64,000 nt of DNA from Geosiphon pyriformis (GCA_016748015.1 JAAOMT010000375.1:6962-70961); one strand, 5' to 3'. Shown: positions 36,601 to 49,445, numbered from the stretch's first letter. Made by a program: numbers and translations. Notes: generated by a model not told the origin, from the sequence alone.

Positions 36601-38400
36601 AAAAAAGAAAAGAATATGTAATAATATATGTCAGCAGAAATCTAAGCATAACTAAAAAAAACTATACAGCTTATAAAGTAAAATGTTTTGTGATTATATA
36701 AGCTGTAAAATATTTTAAACAATATTTATTATGTAATCTATTTAATATTATTATAGATTACAAAAGACTTATTTAATTAATAAACAAAAATTCTTTGAAA
36801 AAATGTTATATTAGATAAATTACTATTTTATAACTTTACACATATAACATTATTTATAAAAAAAAACCAAAAACACAAATACAGACTGTCTATTCTGAAT
36901 AAGATATATATAATCACCAAGAATTATTTATTATTTGATTAAATTAAATATTAAAACATATCAACATCTAATATATTATCTTACAACTTTCCAATTACCA
37001 ATGAAATTATCATTAAAAAAACAAACAAAAATTCAGAAACAAGTTAAATATTATCTGGTTAAAAACAATATATTATACTAATACTACTAATATAATTTAC
37101 TTTAAGTAATTATTAAAACTGAAAAAAAAATTATTCTTTATAATATGTATTTAGATTTAAATACAAGACACTTTACAAAAAAAGTCATAATTTAATAGAT
37201 AACTAGTCTGTACTATTAACCAAAAATGTATATTAATATTATTCAATATATTTACAATTATAATATATATTAAAAAAAGAGAGAATTAAAAGCAACCAAA
37301 CTGTTACAACTTATTAAAATAAAAAGACTATTTGATAGAGTAGAAATTAATTTAGTAGAACTACTAACTATTACTACTAAAAAGAACTAATACATTGCAG
37401 TTACTATAAATTACTTAACAAAATAATCAGAAGCAAGAGTTATTAAAATTACAGATATTAAATCAATTGCTAATTTTATATATGAAAATTTAATCTGTAG
37501 ATATAGTTATCTAAAAGAGCTATTTTTAGATCAAAAAACCCATTTTGTAAACAATTTGTTTGCTAAAATCAGTTAACACTTTGGGATAAAATAATTTTTA
37601 TTATTATTTTATTTACTACAGACAAATAAATTAGTAAAACATTTTAATAGAACATTATACAAATTCCTAACAAAAATAAACAATAAAATATAACAAAAAT
37701 GAGGTTTATTTATTTCTTTAGTTTTATTAGCTTATCAAACACTAAAACATAACACTACAAAATTCATACTATTTAAATTAATATGTAAAAGAAATACTAC
37801 ATTATCTATAGAATTAATAATAAATATCTACCCAATAGAACCAATAAATAAGAACAACTTACAAAAAACTACTAAAAAACAGGCTTATCAACTGCTAGCA
37901 AAACTAAAAGACAATTTTCAATACATAATCAATAATATTAAGTACTTTTAAGAACAACAAAAAGTCTAATACAATAACAAATTTTCAGAACAATTTATTA
38001 TCTACAAAATAGGAAACATAGTTTTATTATATTGAATAAAAACAGAAAAACAATAAAATAAAAAATTTAACAACAAATAGAAATAGACTTTTTTATGTTC
38101 ACAATATCTTGGATAATAGAACATATAAATTATATTTAGGCAATAAAATTTTGAAAAAAGTTGTATATAATAACTAATTAAAAATCTATTATTAATAACA
38201 ATCATCTGATCTGTTAATGTTTAAATTAAGAACATATATACTAATTGTGTCTTCTAACCAAATTTTACAAGATTTAGAACCAATAGTAATCATTAAATAT
38301 TACTTAAAAAACAATTAATTGGATTAATTACATTTAAATTATCACTATTAATATTTAAAAAAAAATTAAAACAATCTTAAAAATAGTGAAAAAAATCAGA
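33641..38400 (+). mobile_element. Ty3-like retroelement relic, plus strand
   Basis: Decayed pol in plus orientation. RT: 'TLDLSNRY.QVVMDLNN' and 'NVMPFKLINTLITFQ' (35,000-35,160), then, after the solo LTR, 'KQCFFEKLQLVFLRHIIGKKE' shortened to the blocks CFFEKL and RHIIGKKE (36,215-36,280), and LQRFLRLILYY (36,340). Integrase: ELFLDQKTHFVNN (37,520-37,560) and LVKHFNRTLYK (37,630-37,670), where Glu of the DDE triad has become Lys. The gag end (33,641-34,900) is unreadable apart from fragments. Short open frames on either strand here are chance. Confidence 0.75.
35193..36101. mobile_element. Solo LTR (family 1) inserted in an RT active site
   Basis: A 909-bp sequence starting TATTACC and ending AGTAACA, inverted relative to 6,978-7,959. 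Flanks are GTGG (35,189-35,192) and GTAG (36,102-36,105), a 4-bp duplication with one G-to-A change. Excising it with one flank rejoins the RT active site as VVYLNN, where YLDD is usual. Confidence 0.85.
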
Positions 38401-40579
38401 AACATTAAACTATTAAAGAATTTTTTTAAATTTTGATATATTAAAATAATTTATTTTAGTATTTATTTATTTTTTATTTTTTATTTTAAATATATCTAAA
38501 AATATTATAAATACTTTCTAATTTTTATTTTGGCTACTACAAAAAAATAATTTTCCATTATAAATTACTCTTATTAATTCTAAAATATTATATAAAAAAA
38601 GAAACTAGTTATATAAAAAAATGAGCCAAACACAAATTATTTTAATATTTATTATAAAAAACAAAAAAATACCAACACATTAATTGATAAAATTATGAAA
38701 AAATTTCAGCTTTTAAAAAGTACAATACTCAAAGAAGAAATGAACTTAATTGTTTTTTCTTGCTACACATATTTCATAATAGCTGTACAATTAGATCTTC
38801 AAACAATTTATACCAGAAAAAATAGCAAAAAAATTAACAAAACAAAACTCCAAAAATTTGAAAAACTAACTAAAAAAGGCAATTTTAAGCACTATTTAAG
38901 ACAGCACACCAACTCTATATGTTGTTTTAATAATGTTTAGAAGTATTATTAACAAATAAAATAAACATACTTATTTTTAATAAAATTAAAAAGCTTATTA
39001 ACAACAAATTTCAGAATTTACAAGAACAAATAGTCTAAACAAATATACAAATCTTTATATTAAATGTTAATATTAAAGAAATGCACATTAATTTTGATGG
39101 AACTTAATCTTAAAAAAAAGATAATATTACTTAATAGAAATTAACAAAAATCAAAAATAATAATATAAATAGTACAGATCAATGAATAAAATTAGAAAAT
39201 ATAATATGTATATGATAATATGCAAAACATATACAAATGTGTTCAATTTAATATAATTATAAACAAACGAATTAAAAAACACTTATAGTTAAATAAAAGG
39301 CTTAATAACTTAATAATTACTTACTAATTAGTTAGAATAAACACAATTATATATAACTTGAAATATGTATATATATAATAGCTTTCTAACTAGAAAAAAA
39401 AACAAAAAGAAAGAATAATAAAAAACAAAAAATTAATTAGACAAAATAAAAATAAAAAAAGTAAAGAAATTAAATTATAATTTTAAGAAAAGCTAAAAAG
39501 TATGCTTGTCAAGCTTTGTATTATAATATTTATTAATACTAAGATCAGTGTAATTAGAAACCTTTTACTTTTATAATCTGGTCTTTTACAAATAACCAAA
39601 AGAGCTACTATTACCTTTTACTATCATCTTTTTATTAATAAAAAACAACAGTAAAAACATTTAATACACTAACAAAAACCTAAATAAAATCCAAGCTTAA
39701 CAAAATTGAAAATACATTAAAGAAATATTAAATACATAAAACCATTTAGAAATTACTTGTAATATCTTGACTAAAATTAACAGTTAACTTAAAAATCTGG
39801 AATAAGCTCTCTATATCTTTAGAAAATAATCTCTAATCAAAATTATTTTATGAATACTAATTTTGTTGAATTTTATTTTTTATTTTTAATCTTTTTTAAA
39901 TTTATTAGGAATAGAATACTGCTTTATTACAAGTAAAAAAAATCAAATATTTGGTATTAGCACAAAATAAAAAAAAAGAAGTATTTTTATAAGAACTTTA
40001 AAAAAAGACATATTTAAAAGTATAAAAATACAACAAAAATTCTTCTTAAAAAACTAGTATAGTAGCAGCTATTAACAGTAATTTTAATGAAAACATTATA
40101 TCATATACTAAACTTAATAACAAAAACACTCACCAGAAAAAATTATTTAATACTTGTTAAGAAGTTAAAAAAACTTATTAAACTAATTTTTAAATTCTTA
40201 AATAAGAGAATAATAATAATATATAAAAGTAAGCACTACTTTTATTATGAAATATTTCTTTTTTTTACTTATACTTATAATATAATAGGCATATTTAGGT
40301 ACTATTAAATTCAAAATTTTTTTTACATTAGATTTCTAAACATTTTTTAATAACAAAGTTTTTGTCTTTGTTATTACTTATTATATCAATAATAATTGGA
40401 ACTTTTAACAAACAATAATTGATTTTGGATTAATAAATAGATAACATAATAGAATAAATATTGTAAACAAATTTTTCAAAGTATTAAAAAATTAAAAAAT
40501 TATATTAAAAGTATCTATATATATTTTTGTATAAATTTAAGTTAATTAATAACCAATAATAAAATTGGCATATTATATA
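38401..40579. other. AT-rich stretch, nothing recognised
   Basis: Open frames at 38,695-38,940 (81 residues) and 40,087-40,308 (73 residues) are Lys/Ile/Asn-rich and match nothing I recognise. The surroundings suggest decayed transposon DNA. No RNA gene or repeat boundary is visible. Confidence 0.35.
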
Positions 40580-41034
40580 GCATATTAATATTATTTGAGA
40601 CTTAGAATTATCATAATGCTCATATTATTAAAAATTGTGTTTTCTTAATATTAACTTAAGTTGGTTTTATTATTGTCTTAGAGCTGAATTTTTGGCATTA
40701 ATATTATCTAAGACTTAAAGTTATTATAGTGTTTATATTATCAAAAATTACATTTTCTTAATATTAACTTAAGTTAGATTTTATTATTGTCTTAAAGCTG
40801 AATTTTTGGCATTAATATCATCTAAGACTTAAAGTTATTATAGTGTTTATATTATCAAAAATTACATTTTCTTAATATTAACTTAAGTTGGTTTTTATTA
40901 TTGTTTTAAAGCTGAATTTTTAGTATTAGTATTATCTAAAACTTAGAGTTATCACAGTGCTTATATTATCAAAAACTGTATTTTTTTAATGTTAATTTAA
41001 GTGGTTTTTATTATTGTTTTAAGTCAAATTTTCA
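40580..41034. repeat. 114-bp tandem repeat, four copies
   Basis: Four head-to-tail units starting near 40,580, 40,694, 40,808 and 40,921. Each contains 'taatattatctaagactta', 'ttatattatcaaaaa', 'tcttaatattaacttaag' and 'attattgtcttaaagctga'. Copies 2 and 3 are the most alike. It lies just upstream of the hAT relic. Confidence 0.85.
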
Positions 41035-42640
41035 GCCAAAAAGTTTAAGAAAAAAGTTTAAAAAAAGTTATACTGATCCTCTTTTTATATAAGTTTACCA
41101 TTAATTTTATTAGTTATAATCTAATTTTATTTTGACAGCTTTTTGCTATTATTTTTGATAATACTACAAATAATAATACTTTCATAAAAAAATTAATAAG
41201 AAAATTAGAAGAAAAAAACATTCAATAAAACTTAAAAAACTTTTGATTTTAATGATTTGATTATATTCTAAACTTGGCATTACAGACAGTCTTAAATAAA
41301 ATAAAAAATGATGTTTCCAAGATATTGTTAAACCCAAACTGAATATATTTACCTAAAATTTTTTAATATAAGCTTTATATAAATTAAAAATTAAAAAACT
41401 TAACTCTATAATCTGTATTTTACTTTAATATTTTGAGCTTCTTAAACATATCTGTAATGCATGTTAAATTAAATACTGTAAACTTATTTTGAATTGTCCT
41501 ACTTAATGGAATTTTATTTATAACATGATTAGAAATGGGGTTTTTTTTAAATTGACAAGTTGTTTATTTTTGATTTCATATATTTTGAATATAAAAATTC
41601 TAACTGTAAATTTATAAGCATTAAACACTTATACTAGCACTTATATTAACTTTTATTAATATGTTATTTCATATGATCAATGGACTGTCTTCAATAAAAT
41701 TGTTAAATTCCTTAAACTATTTAAAAATATTACAGTTAAAATATCAATCAGTTCAAATAATACTGTTTTCTTAATTATTCTCCTCTTTAATATTATTTTT
41801 AACTATATTAAAGACATGGTTAATAATAATAAATCTGATAAAGCATTATAATCTTAATTGTATTTATTTGGTTATTTATTTAACACATTTAATATTAAAT
41901 TTATTACTTATTATAATGACTTAAAGCAGCAAGAAAAAAGTTAATTGAATATTACTCTAAAACAAATACAACTATAATGCTTTGCACTGTATTAGATCCA
42001 AGAAAAAAATTCTATTATTTTACAAAGAAAAATTTTTTGAATAACAATATTAATAAAATAAAAGAATTGTAAATTATTAATTTATTCAAATAGTTTTATT
42101 TTTTAACTCTTACACAATAAACTTTTAGAATACATACTTTTTTTAAAATAGAGTACACACTAGACATTATACTAACATCAAATAACAGTTTTTTGTTGAA
42201 TGGCAATTTTAATAATACTATAGTATTAGTTACATGATTATATTAGAGACAGACTTTAACAATAATAAGAAAGAAGAACTTGACAAAATTAATCATTATA
42301 TTTCTAAAAAAATGGCCAATAGAAAAATAAATATAATAACATAATGAAAGATATATTACAAAAAATATTTATCTAAATTAATATTTTATTAATAATTTGA
42401 TATTTAAGCACATCAAACACAATTTTTTTATCTTATATATATGACTTGTAATTATTTAACAATTTAAGAATTATTTATTGTTTCTAAATATGTCTTTTTT
42501 GCAAATAAAAATATGATTACAGATATAAGATCTTATTTAATGCCTAAAACTATAAAAACAGCACAGTGTTTTTATTTATAAATGCAGAAATTATTAAAAG
42601 AAAAATTAAATAATAATATAGTATAATATAATGTTTTTAA
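41035..42640 (+). pseudogene. hAT-family DNA transposase relic
   Basis: Plus-strand fragments in hAT order: ALQTVLNKIKNDVSKILL (41,280-41,340), LIEYYSKTNTTIMLCTVLDP and KKFYYFTKK (41,945-42,030), then NYLTI, 'FFANKNMITDIRSYLMPKT' and AQCF (42,440-42,590), which correspond to the C-terminal RNase H end and dimerisation region. Many stops and frameshifts; no terminal inverted repeats or 8-bp duplications found. A DDE cut-and-paste transposase in life. Confidence 0.65.
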
Positions 42641-42654
42641 TAGTTAAATCTAAA

Positions 42655-42800
42655 CATATTTATAAATTTCGAATTAAACTTGAACCAAACTTGTTACATG
42701 TGTTTGAGTTTGGTTTAAGTTCGATAATTATAAGTCTAGTTCAAGTTTAAGTTCAAAATTTTGCCAAATTTTCTGTTCAAGTTTGGTTTGGTTTGGTGGT
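42655..42800. repeat. Imperfect inverted repeat, possible transposon end
   Basis: 'taaacttgaaccaaacttg' is followed by 'gagtttggtttaagttcg' and a second 'caagtttggtttggtttgg'. These arms can pair imperfectly. Position just after the hAT relic suggests its terminal or subterminal region, but this is unproven. Confidence 0.4.
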
Positions 42801-42849
42801 TTAATTAAATTTGATTTAAATTAAACTAAACATCAGAATTTTAACTCCT

Positions 42850-44450
42850 GATAGTAATAAATATATTATCACAGCTACCAACTATCTTACAAAATGAGTA
42901 GAAGCAAGAGTCATTTTAGATCAAATAGCAATCTTAATAACCAATTTCATATATAAAAGTATTATTTTTTATTATGGCTGCTCAAAAGAACTTTTATCTA
43001 CTAAAAAAAGAGCTTTTCTTAGTATACTGGTTAAAAAACTTTGTAAAAAAATGAGAATACATCATAAACTTTTTTTCTCTTATTATCCTTAAACAAATAG
43101 TCTAGTAAAACATATTAATAGAACATTATGTAAAACCCTAACCAAAACCAGTAAAGAAACAAATCTATAAAACAAAGTGCTGTCTTTAGTTTTGCTTGCT
43201 TATAGAACTGTAAACCATGACATAACAAGTTATGAACTTTTTTATCTACTTTATAGATGAATAACAACTTTATCAATAGAAACAAACATTAAAACAATAT
43301 CTTTTAAAGAAATCACAATAGAAAATTACAAAAACATTTTGCAAAAAAGACTTGATATCATTTTTGACTCTTTAATAGAAGCATAAATAATTGCCTTTGA
43401 AAAAATAAAACAGTTTCAAGAAAAGCTTAAGAAAAAAAAACTTATAAAACATTTTTTTTAAGTGTTGGTAACTTAGTTTTAAAATACTATTCAAACAAAA
43501 ACAATGTTTATAATAAATTCTCTAGCTAATAAAAAAATTTTTTTATAGTTAATAAAGTTTTAAATAATAGTTTTTATATTTTACAAGATCAATATGGAAC
43601 AATCTTTAATAATTAACTTATTTATAATATGCAATTTAAAAAATATTACAAGCAATCTGATTGGTTATCTGTTGTAATAATATCGACTCAAATAATTAGC
43701 AAAAATTAGATATAAATAAATACATCATTTTTAAAACAGAAGTATTTTTAATTGGCATGAACAATTATTTCCTAGATCAAAACATTTAAAATGCTTTCTA
43801 TATTTTTTATGAATATTGAATCAAAAATTATTCAAATACTACTTTAATTATTGAAAAACAAACTATTATAATTGATAACAATAGAATATATACTATTATT
43901 AAACCAAAAAAAACCACTACCAAAAGAGAAAAAATTGATAGTAAAATAAATAAATATATGCTTAAAAGCATAATAACAAGCATATTATTATCTTTTAATA
44001 CACTTAAAAAAACAATTAAAAAAATTTTTTTTATAAACAAAAACCTATTATATAGAAAATAATTAGATCTTTATGATTAATTTGGTAAAATTATAGAAGA
44101 CATAAAACTTATAAAGAAAACAACTTCAATAATACAAGTAGAAATTTTGGACATTATATAATTAAATATTTTAAAAGTTTTGACTATTGCTAAAAGAGCC
44201 AAAACTTTTATATAAAAATTTGGTCTTTGGATACAAAGCTTATTTTATTTTAGGTATTATATATTTTATTTGCAAAAAATTTTAACAAACTAGTTAGTTT
44301 TGAGTTAAATAAAAATTTTTAGTTAGAATATCTTATAAATAACTTGATTTTGCTGAAGCTTAATTTCTTTAAAAAAAATAATATTATAGTTAAAATTCAG
44401 TTTTTATTAGTAATCATATATATTAACCACAAATATCACATAATTAGCCA
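42850..44450 (+). mobile_element. Ty3-like relic, integrase part, plus strand
   Basis: Plus-strand integrase fragments: YIITATNYLTK.VEARV (42,870-42,920), GCSKELLSTKKRAF, and SLVKHINRTLCKTLTK (43,100-43,150), again with Lys where the catalytic Glu belongs. Later sequence is unreadable apart from short integrase C-terminal-like pieces to about 43,600. The minus-strand open frame 43,828-44,040 is chance. Confidence 0.6.
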
Positions 44451-44559
44451 CATTATTTTTAAATAGTAATTAATAACTTAATTATTGATCTAATTATTGA
44501 CCTGATTAATAACTTAATCAATAATTTGACTATTATTATGGATAAACTTGGTAGGATAT

Positions 44560-45605
44560 AATAGTAATATTTGGTGTTCTAATTTAGTGTTCTAAGATTG
44601 TATGTTTTTTACAGAGTTAATGTTTATTAGTCTCTAAAAGTTTTTTTTGGATGTGAATTTACCCATTAAGTTCTTTGATAATAAGACACAGAATTTTGTC
44701 TTTGTATGTTGCAACTTCTTATAAATGTGAGCTATCTTCTTTAAACTAATAAGTGCAGTCATTAAGATCTAGCATTGTCTTTTTGCCCTTCTGATAAGCT
44801 ATCAAGATAATGTTAATATCCAAAACTTAAGAGAAGTCTTCTTCTTTTACCAGGCTATCATAAAGTCTATTCCTAGACAATCAATTTTCCTATGTTGCTG
44901 CTTCATTAGAGAGAATAAAAAAAAAAAAAATTAGTATCTTGTTAATAATTGTAATTAAGAGCTATTAGTTCAAGGTAGTTAAGTATTAGATTTTATTAAC
45001 ATGGAGTGTTAATAGTGACAAAAGTGATTAATATTCTTAATCAAGTAATAATAATATGAATTTAATAATAATGAATAATTTAATTAATAAGAAAATAATT
45101 TTACTTCAAGTTATAGAAAACTATCTTTTGAAGGAAAAATATTGTTGAATTTTCTAAGAATTCTTTTTTTATCTTTTGAAAAAAAAAGTAATTGAATAAT
45201 TAATTGTTTTAGTTATATTTTGATTTGAATATGAAATATAATAGATATAAAAAAAAGAATTAATTTTGTTTCTAGCTGTTTGTCTTTTCTAACTTCTATA
45301 ACTACTTGCTTTTATACATTCCTTTGGTTTTACAGGATTGCTTTCAATTGTCTTGTTATTGCTAACTATTGCTTTGTTATTTCTGTTATTGCTTTGTTTT
45401 TCTATATTATCGCTATTTATTCTATGTTATAACATATTATTTGGCATTATTATATGTTATTTTGTGTTATCCCACATTATAACACGTTATTTTGCATTAT
45501 CTTAAGTTATAACACATTATTCAACATTATTGCATATTATTCTGTATTATGTTATATTTTGGTTATGTTTTTCTATAACTTCGGATTGGTTTTACTACTC
45601 AGATA
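44560..45605 (-). mobile_element. A-type LTR, diverged copy
   Basis: Shares the LTR block order of element A: 'gcccttctgataagctatc', 'ttttaccaggctatc', an A-run at 44,920-44,935, 'ttagtatcttgttaata', 'agagctattagttcaag', then a repeat-rich end with 'ttattgctttgtt' and 'cattat' units (45,370-45,550). A second copy is at 13,690-14,475. Clean TG/CA termini were not found. Confidence 0.65.
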
Positions 45606-46049
45606 ATATTATTAATTATTGACCTAATTAATGATCTGATTATTAACTTGATCAATAATCTAGTTATTAATTACTTTTAATAGCTATATAAGTAATGAGT
45701 CTTTTAACTGTAAAAAAACATAATTAAAGTAATAAAATAAAACTTACTATTAATTATTTTCTCATATATTGCTTATTTCTTTTTTTCTATCTTTAAGTAT
45801 TTAAATATTTTGAAATAAAAGATTACTTATTGGCATTCACATACCTTATTTTTTTTTTGATTTGTATTGTTAAGAATTAGTCTAAAAAGCAATTACTTGC
45901 TCTTATAATTTATTGAATAAAAAAACAATTGAAAAACACAATAATACTTGTTATTAATTTTAAGAATTACTGAATTAAGGCATAAAATAATAGCAGCAGT
46001 ATTATTTTATTAAAAATTATAGACTATTTCTCTATTTTTAAATTTCCAG
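45606..46049. other. AT-rich spacer with repeat shared with 44,470-44,540
   Basis: The stretch 45,615-45,680 repeats the 'attgacctaattaat' and 'ttaacttgatcaataat' units found left of the LTR at 44,470-44,540. No gene seen. Confidence 0.4.
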
Positions 46050-47014
46050 TATTATTAGAAATTTTTGGTCTCTTTTCTTGAATGTTGTTAATATCTGTTT
46101 GCTGTAAATTTACATTTTTTGAAAGCTAATAAATCTCTAATAACTGAATTTATTTTCAAATTATCTTCTATAATTTGAACTGTTGGGCTTATAAATAAAA
46201 TAGCCAATTTTGTATTAGTTATTTTATATAATTATGTTGTAGTAAACATTAATTTTTTTCCAGGAATTGCTTATTTCAAAACTTATTAAAAATGTGTAGT
46301 TACTTTGCTATAAAAGTCAACTTTTCTACAAAAATTTTATCTGTAAACTATTCTATTAATTATAATAAAAAAAATAAAAAAAAATGCAGAAGAAATAAAA
46401 TTTTATCAAGAGAAATGTTTTCTATTCAGGTTTGGAATTACTAATAAATTATTGAAATTGGTAGCTAATTAATTTCAAAATATTAATTGGGTTTTGGAGA
46501 ATTATCAAGTATATTAATCAAAGATTGAGTGTTCAAATATTTATTTTTATTGATTTGTCAAGATGTGTAAAAGATGATTGCTTTTAATTAAGATATCTAA
46601 TAAAAATATATATTTTCTCAAAGAGAAAAGCTCTTCTTTTATACAATTTATTATAGTACTAGTCTATGAATTTGAACTTTCTTCTTTGCTATGCTTTTAA
46701 TAAACTAAAGATATATTTTGATAAACTACAAGTTATTTCTACAAACTATTGATTTTTTTTAGTGAACTATCAATTATTTTGGCAAATTTCTACAAATTTT
46801 GGCGAATTTTTGAATGTTAAGTAGTTTAAAGTATTATGTAAATTGATCATCTTAATTTCTATAATATAATTAGATTATTAATTAAATAATGATATTTAAT
46901 AATTTGATTAAATAATAAGTGAAAATTGAAAACAATTAATAATATATGCTAATTATAATAGAAATTATAAGGGTAATTTCATGTTAGTTAATAGCTAAAT
47001 TTTTACTGGTAACA
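46050..47014 (-). mobile_element. Family-1 LTR, 3' LTR in minus sense
   Basis: Starts TATTATT (decayed TGTTACC) and ends GGTAACA, 965 bp, colinear with 6,978-7,959. Directly outside its right end, read on the minus strand, is purine-rich AAGGAAGAGATTA, a polypurine-tract-like sequence. This makes it the 3' LTR of a minus-strand element whose internal part begins at 47,015. Confidence 0.75.
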
Positions 47015-47700
47015 TAATCTCTTCCTTAAGACTGAGTTTCATCAAAGTCCAAGTACTATCTATAATATTAAGATAGTAGTCCAAAATAACTGTTGTGATT
47101 TGGTCTGAAAATTGTTGAAATTTCAGTTTTGTAAATTTGCCAATGTATTATATTTTCATTGATTGAAATATTGAATTTTATAAGATGTTTTTGCAAGTGT
47201 TAAATAAGTCATAAAGTCTAAATGCTGCTCTAAGTTTGTAGTAAGTGTTTGTTGGTTCAGTTGTTGTCTTGAATTTGTTGTAAATTTGTTTTTGTATAGC
47301 TTCAGGAGTGAAGTTTGTTGTTGCAAGTTCTAATTTTTGTTCATAAAGTGTTCTTCTAATATGAAAATATTTATATATAAAGGTATATTCATTATTTTGT
47401 TCATTAAAATACTGTAGAAGTTTTTTTTGTATTGTAGTATTTGGAGAAATGTTAATAGAAGAAAATAAAAGGTTTTTTTAATGCTTGCTTCAAAAGTTCT
47501 GGTAATTAAATTCTAGATTAACTTCTTGTGTTTTTTTTATAAGAGTTAGAATTCTGTGAATTGTTTACTACTAGAGCTGTGATTTCTTTCTAAATGTAAT
47601 TAATTTAACTTCTATTAATTATTATGAATAAGTTAAGAAGTATTTTTAAGATTAATATTAATTTTTGGAATATTTGTTAAATGTTTTAAAAAATAAGCAT
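47015..47700 (-). pseudogene. Distal internal region of a family-1 LTR element
   Basis: The minus strand holds readable but unrecognised protein-like sequence, for example RRTLYEQKLELATTNFTPEA and KLRAAFRLYDLFN, ending next to the polypurine tract. By position it is the last coding part before the 3' LTR. It is cut off at 47,700 by the LTR of element B. Confidence 0.45.
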
Positions 47701-48082
47701 TGTTACAGATGATGGTTTGGGATATGGAAACAAATAATAAACTCATAACTTAGTGCTTAATAAGTAAATGATATAATGATATTGGTTTCTAAAGATTTTG
47801 GTATCTGAAGGTTTTGGTTGAATTTTTTGTATAATGGACAGAAATTCAATGGTAGTTTTATCCATAGCTTCCTGGAATCACAATTCCATTAAATTTCTTT
47901 CTTAGCATAATGGTCAGTAATCTTTCTGGTAAGCTATTCTCAATCTTTGAGTGTTCTACTCTTATTTTTGGATCTTTTACCAGTTACTTTGATATTAGTA
48001 ACTTAGTGTTTAATCCTTAATCAATTAGTAAACAACAAAAAAAAAGAAAATAAATAAAAATAAAAGAAAATAAAGAAAATCT
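47701..48082 (-). mobile_element. Element B: truncated left LTR
   Basis: Starts TGTTACAGATGATGG and follows element A's LTR through 'gaaggttttggttgaa', 'cttagcataatgg' and 'ttagtaaacaaca' to the A-rich tract, then passes abruptly into RT sequence at about 48,083. The remaining LTR, the integrase and RNase H of B are deleted at this A-rich breakpoint. Confidence 0.75.
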
Positions 48083-48616
48083 CTAATAAAGTGGCAGTAG
48101 TAATCTGTAAATTTCAAAAATACTTATAGTTCGGTCAAGTTGGTTGGTACTGGAAATTTTTTTAGTATTTTGATCTTATTTGGATCTGTTTTGATGCCAT
48201 CTTTGCTTATAATATGTTCCAAGAATTTTAATTCTGTTTTGCTGAAGAAATATTTGTTTGCATTTAATTTTAATCCTGCTTATCTGAGTCTTTCAAACAC
48301 TTGTTAGAAGTAATAAAGATGATTATTAAATATTTTTGAGAACACATTGGTGTTATTCAAATATACAACTACCAATTTTCATAGTAGTCCAATATAAACA
48401 ATTTCCATTAATCATTGGAATATAACTAGAGCATTTATTAAGCCAAATGGCATTACTTTGAATTCAAAATTTTCCTCTTTTATTGTGAATGCAGTTTTTT
48501 CTTTGTCAGCTAAATTCATGGCTACTTGCCAGTAACTATTATCTAAATTCAATGTTGAAAATCATTTCTTTCCACTAAAAGTGTCAAATAATTCTTGGAT
48601 CTGTGGGGTCAGATAA
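48083..48616 (-). pseudogene. Element B: RT C-terminal part
   Basis: Colinear with 52,138-52,680 of element A on the minus strand, from 'ataaagtggcagtagtaatc' to the block before the A insertion. It is the downstream half of the RT whose upstream half is at 58,649-58,960. Confidence 0.8.
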
Positions 48617-48620
48617 CTGT
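48617..48620. repeat. Element A target-site duplication, left (CTGT)
   Basis: CTGT abuts TGTTAC of the left LTR and is repeated at 58,645-58,648. Confidence 0.8.
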
Positions 48621-49228
48621 TGTTACAGATGCTTATTTGGGTCTCAAATCAAATAACAAATCTGTAACTTGGTGCTCAATATCTTAATAATGTTGGTAAT
48701 ACTGGTATGTTGGTTGTATCTGAAGGTTTTAGAGTTGAGTCCTTTGTATAATAGATAAAGATTCTTTGTTGATGTTATTTACAGTTGTCTTGTAAGTTGT
48801 TTCCAATTTCTTTTTCAGCTTGGTGGCCAGAATTATTTTGGCAGTTGTGCCTTTTAGTAAGCTATCCATTAATATATATATATAATTTTACCCTTATTTC
48901 TGGGTCTTTTACCAGGCTATCTGTGACGTCAATTACTCAGCACTTTAATTCTTAACCAGTTAGTATATGACAATAAAAATCAAAGAAATAAATAAATAAA
49001 ATAAAATAAAATAAAAAAATGAGCCAAGGTAATATGCATGTTAGTATTTTGTCAATAGCCATAATTAAGAGCTATTGTTCCAGTATGGTTAAGTATTAAT
49101 TATTATCAACATAAAGTGTTGATAGTGAAGAGTGAATTTGGATAATGAATGATTTATTTATTTAATATTTTTGAATGGAAGATTTCTAACTAAAAGATTC
49201 CTTCTCTTTCTACTTTTAATACTATTGC

Positions 49229-49237
49229 TATATATAC
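49229..49237 (-). promoter_or_regulatory. Candidate TATA box in LTR
   Basis: TATATATAC, kept at the same place in the right LTR (about 58,355) and in the decayed LTR near 935. It lies about 280 nt from the U3 end in the minus sense. Function not shown. Confidence 0.35.
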
Positions 49238-49261
49238 ATAATTGATGTTCTATAAGATCAC

Positions 49262-49445
49262 TCATATTTCTGAGCAATGTGCTATGATTTCTTGAGCAAT
49301 GCTCACATTGCTGAGTGATGTGCTCTAATTTTTTAACATCACTTCATATTGCTAAGCAATGTGCTGTGTTTTCTGACATTGCTTCATATTGCTGAGCAAT
49401 GTGCCATAATTTCTATCATTGCTCTACATTGCTGAGCAATGTGCT
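49262..49445. repeat. Palindromic tandem repeats in element A LTR
   Basis: About five units of roughly 40 bp around the core ATTGCTGAGCAAT. The last, CATTGCTGAGCAATG (49,427-49,441), is a perfect 15-bp palindrome. The array is present but more mutated at 58,380-58,572. Confidence 0.8.

Noticed and set aside
38695-38940. An 81-residue plus-strand frame as a gene
   Set aside because: Lys/Asn-rich, no recognisable domain, within decayed transposon DNA. Kept only as part of an unassigned stretch.
49262-49445. A CRISPR-like array from regularly spaced palindromic repeats
   Set aside because: Units are imperfect, lack unique spacers, lie inside an LTR and occur in both LTRs of the element. The host is eukaryotic.
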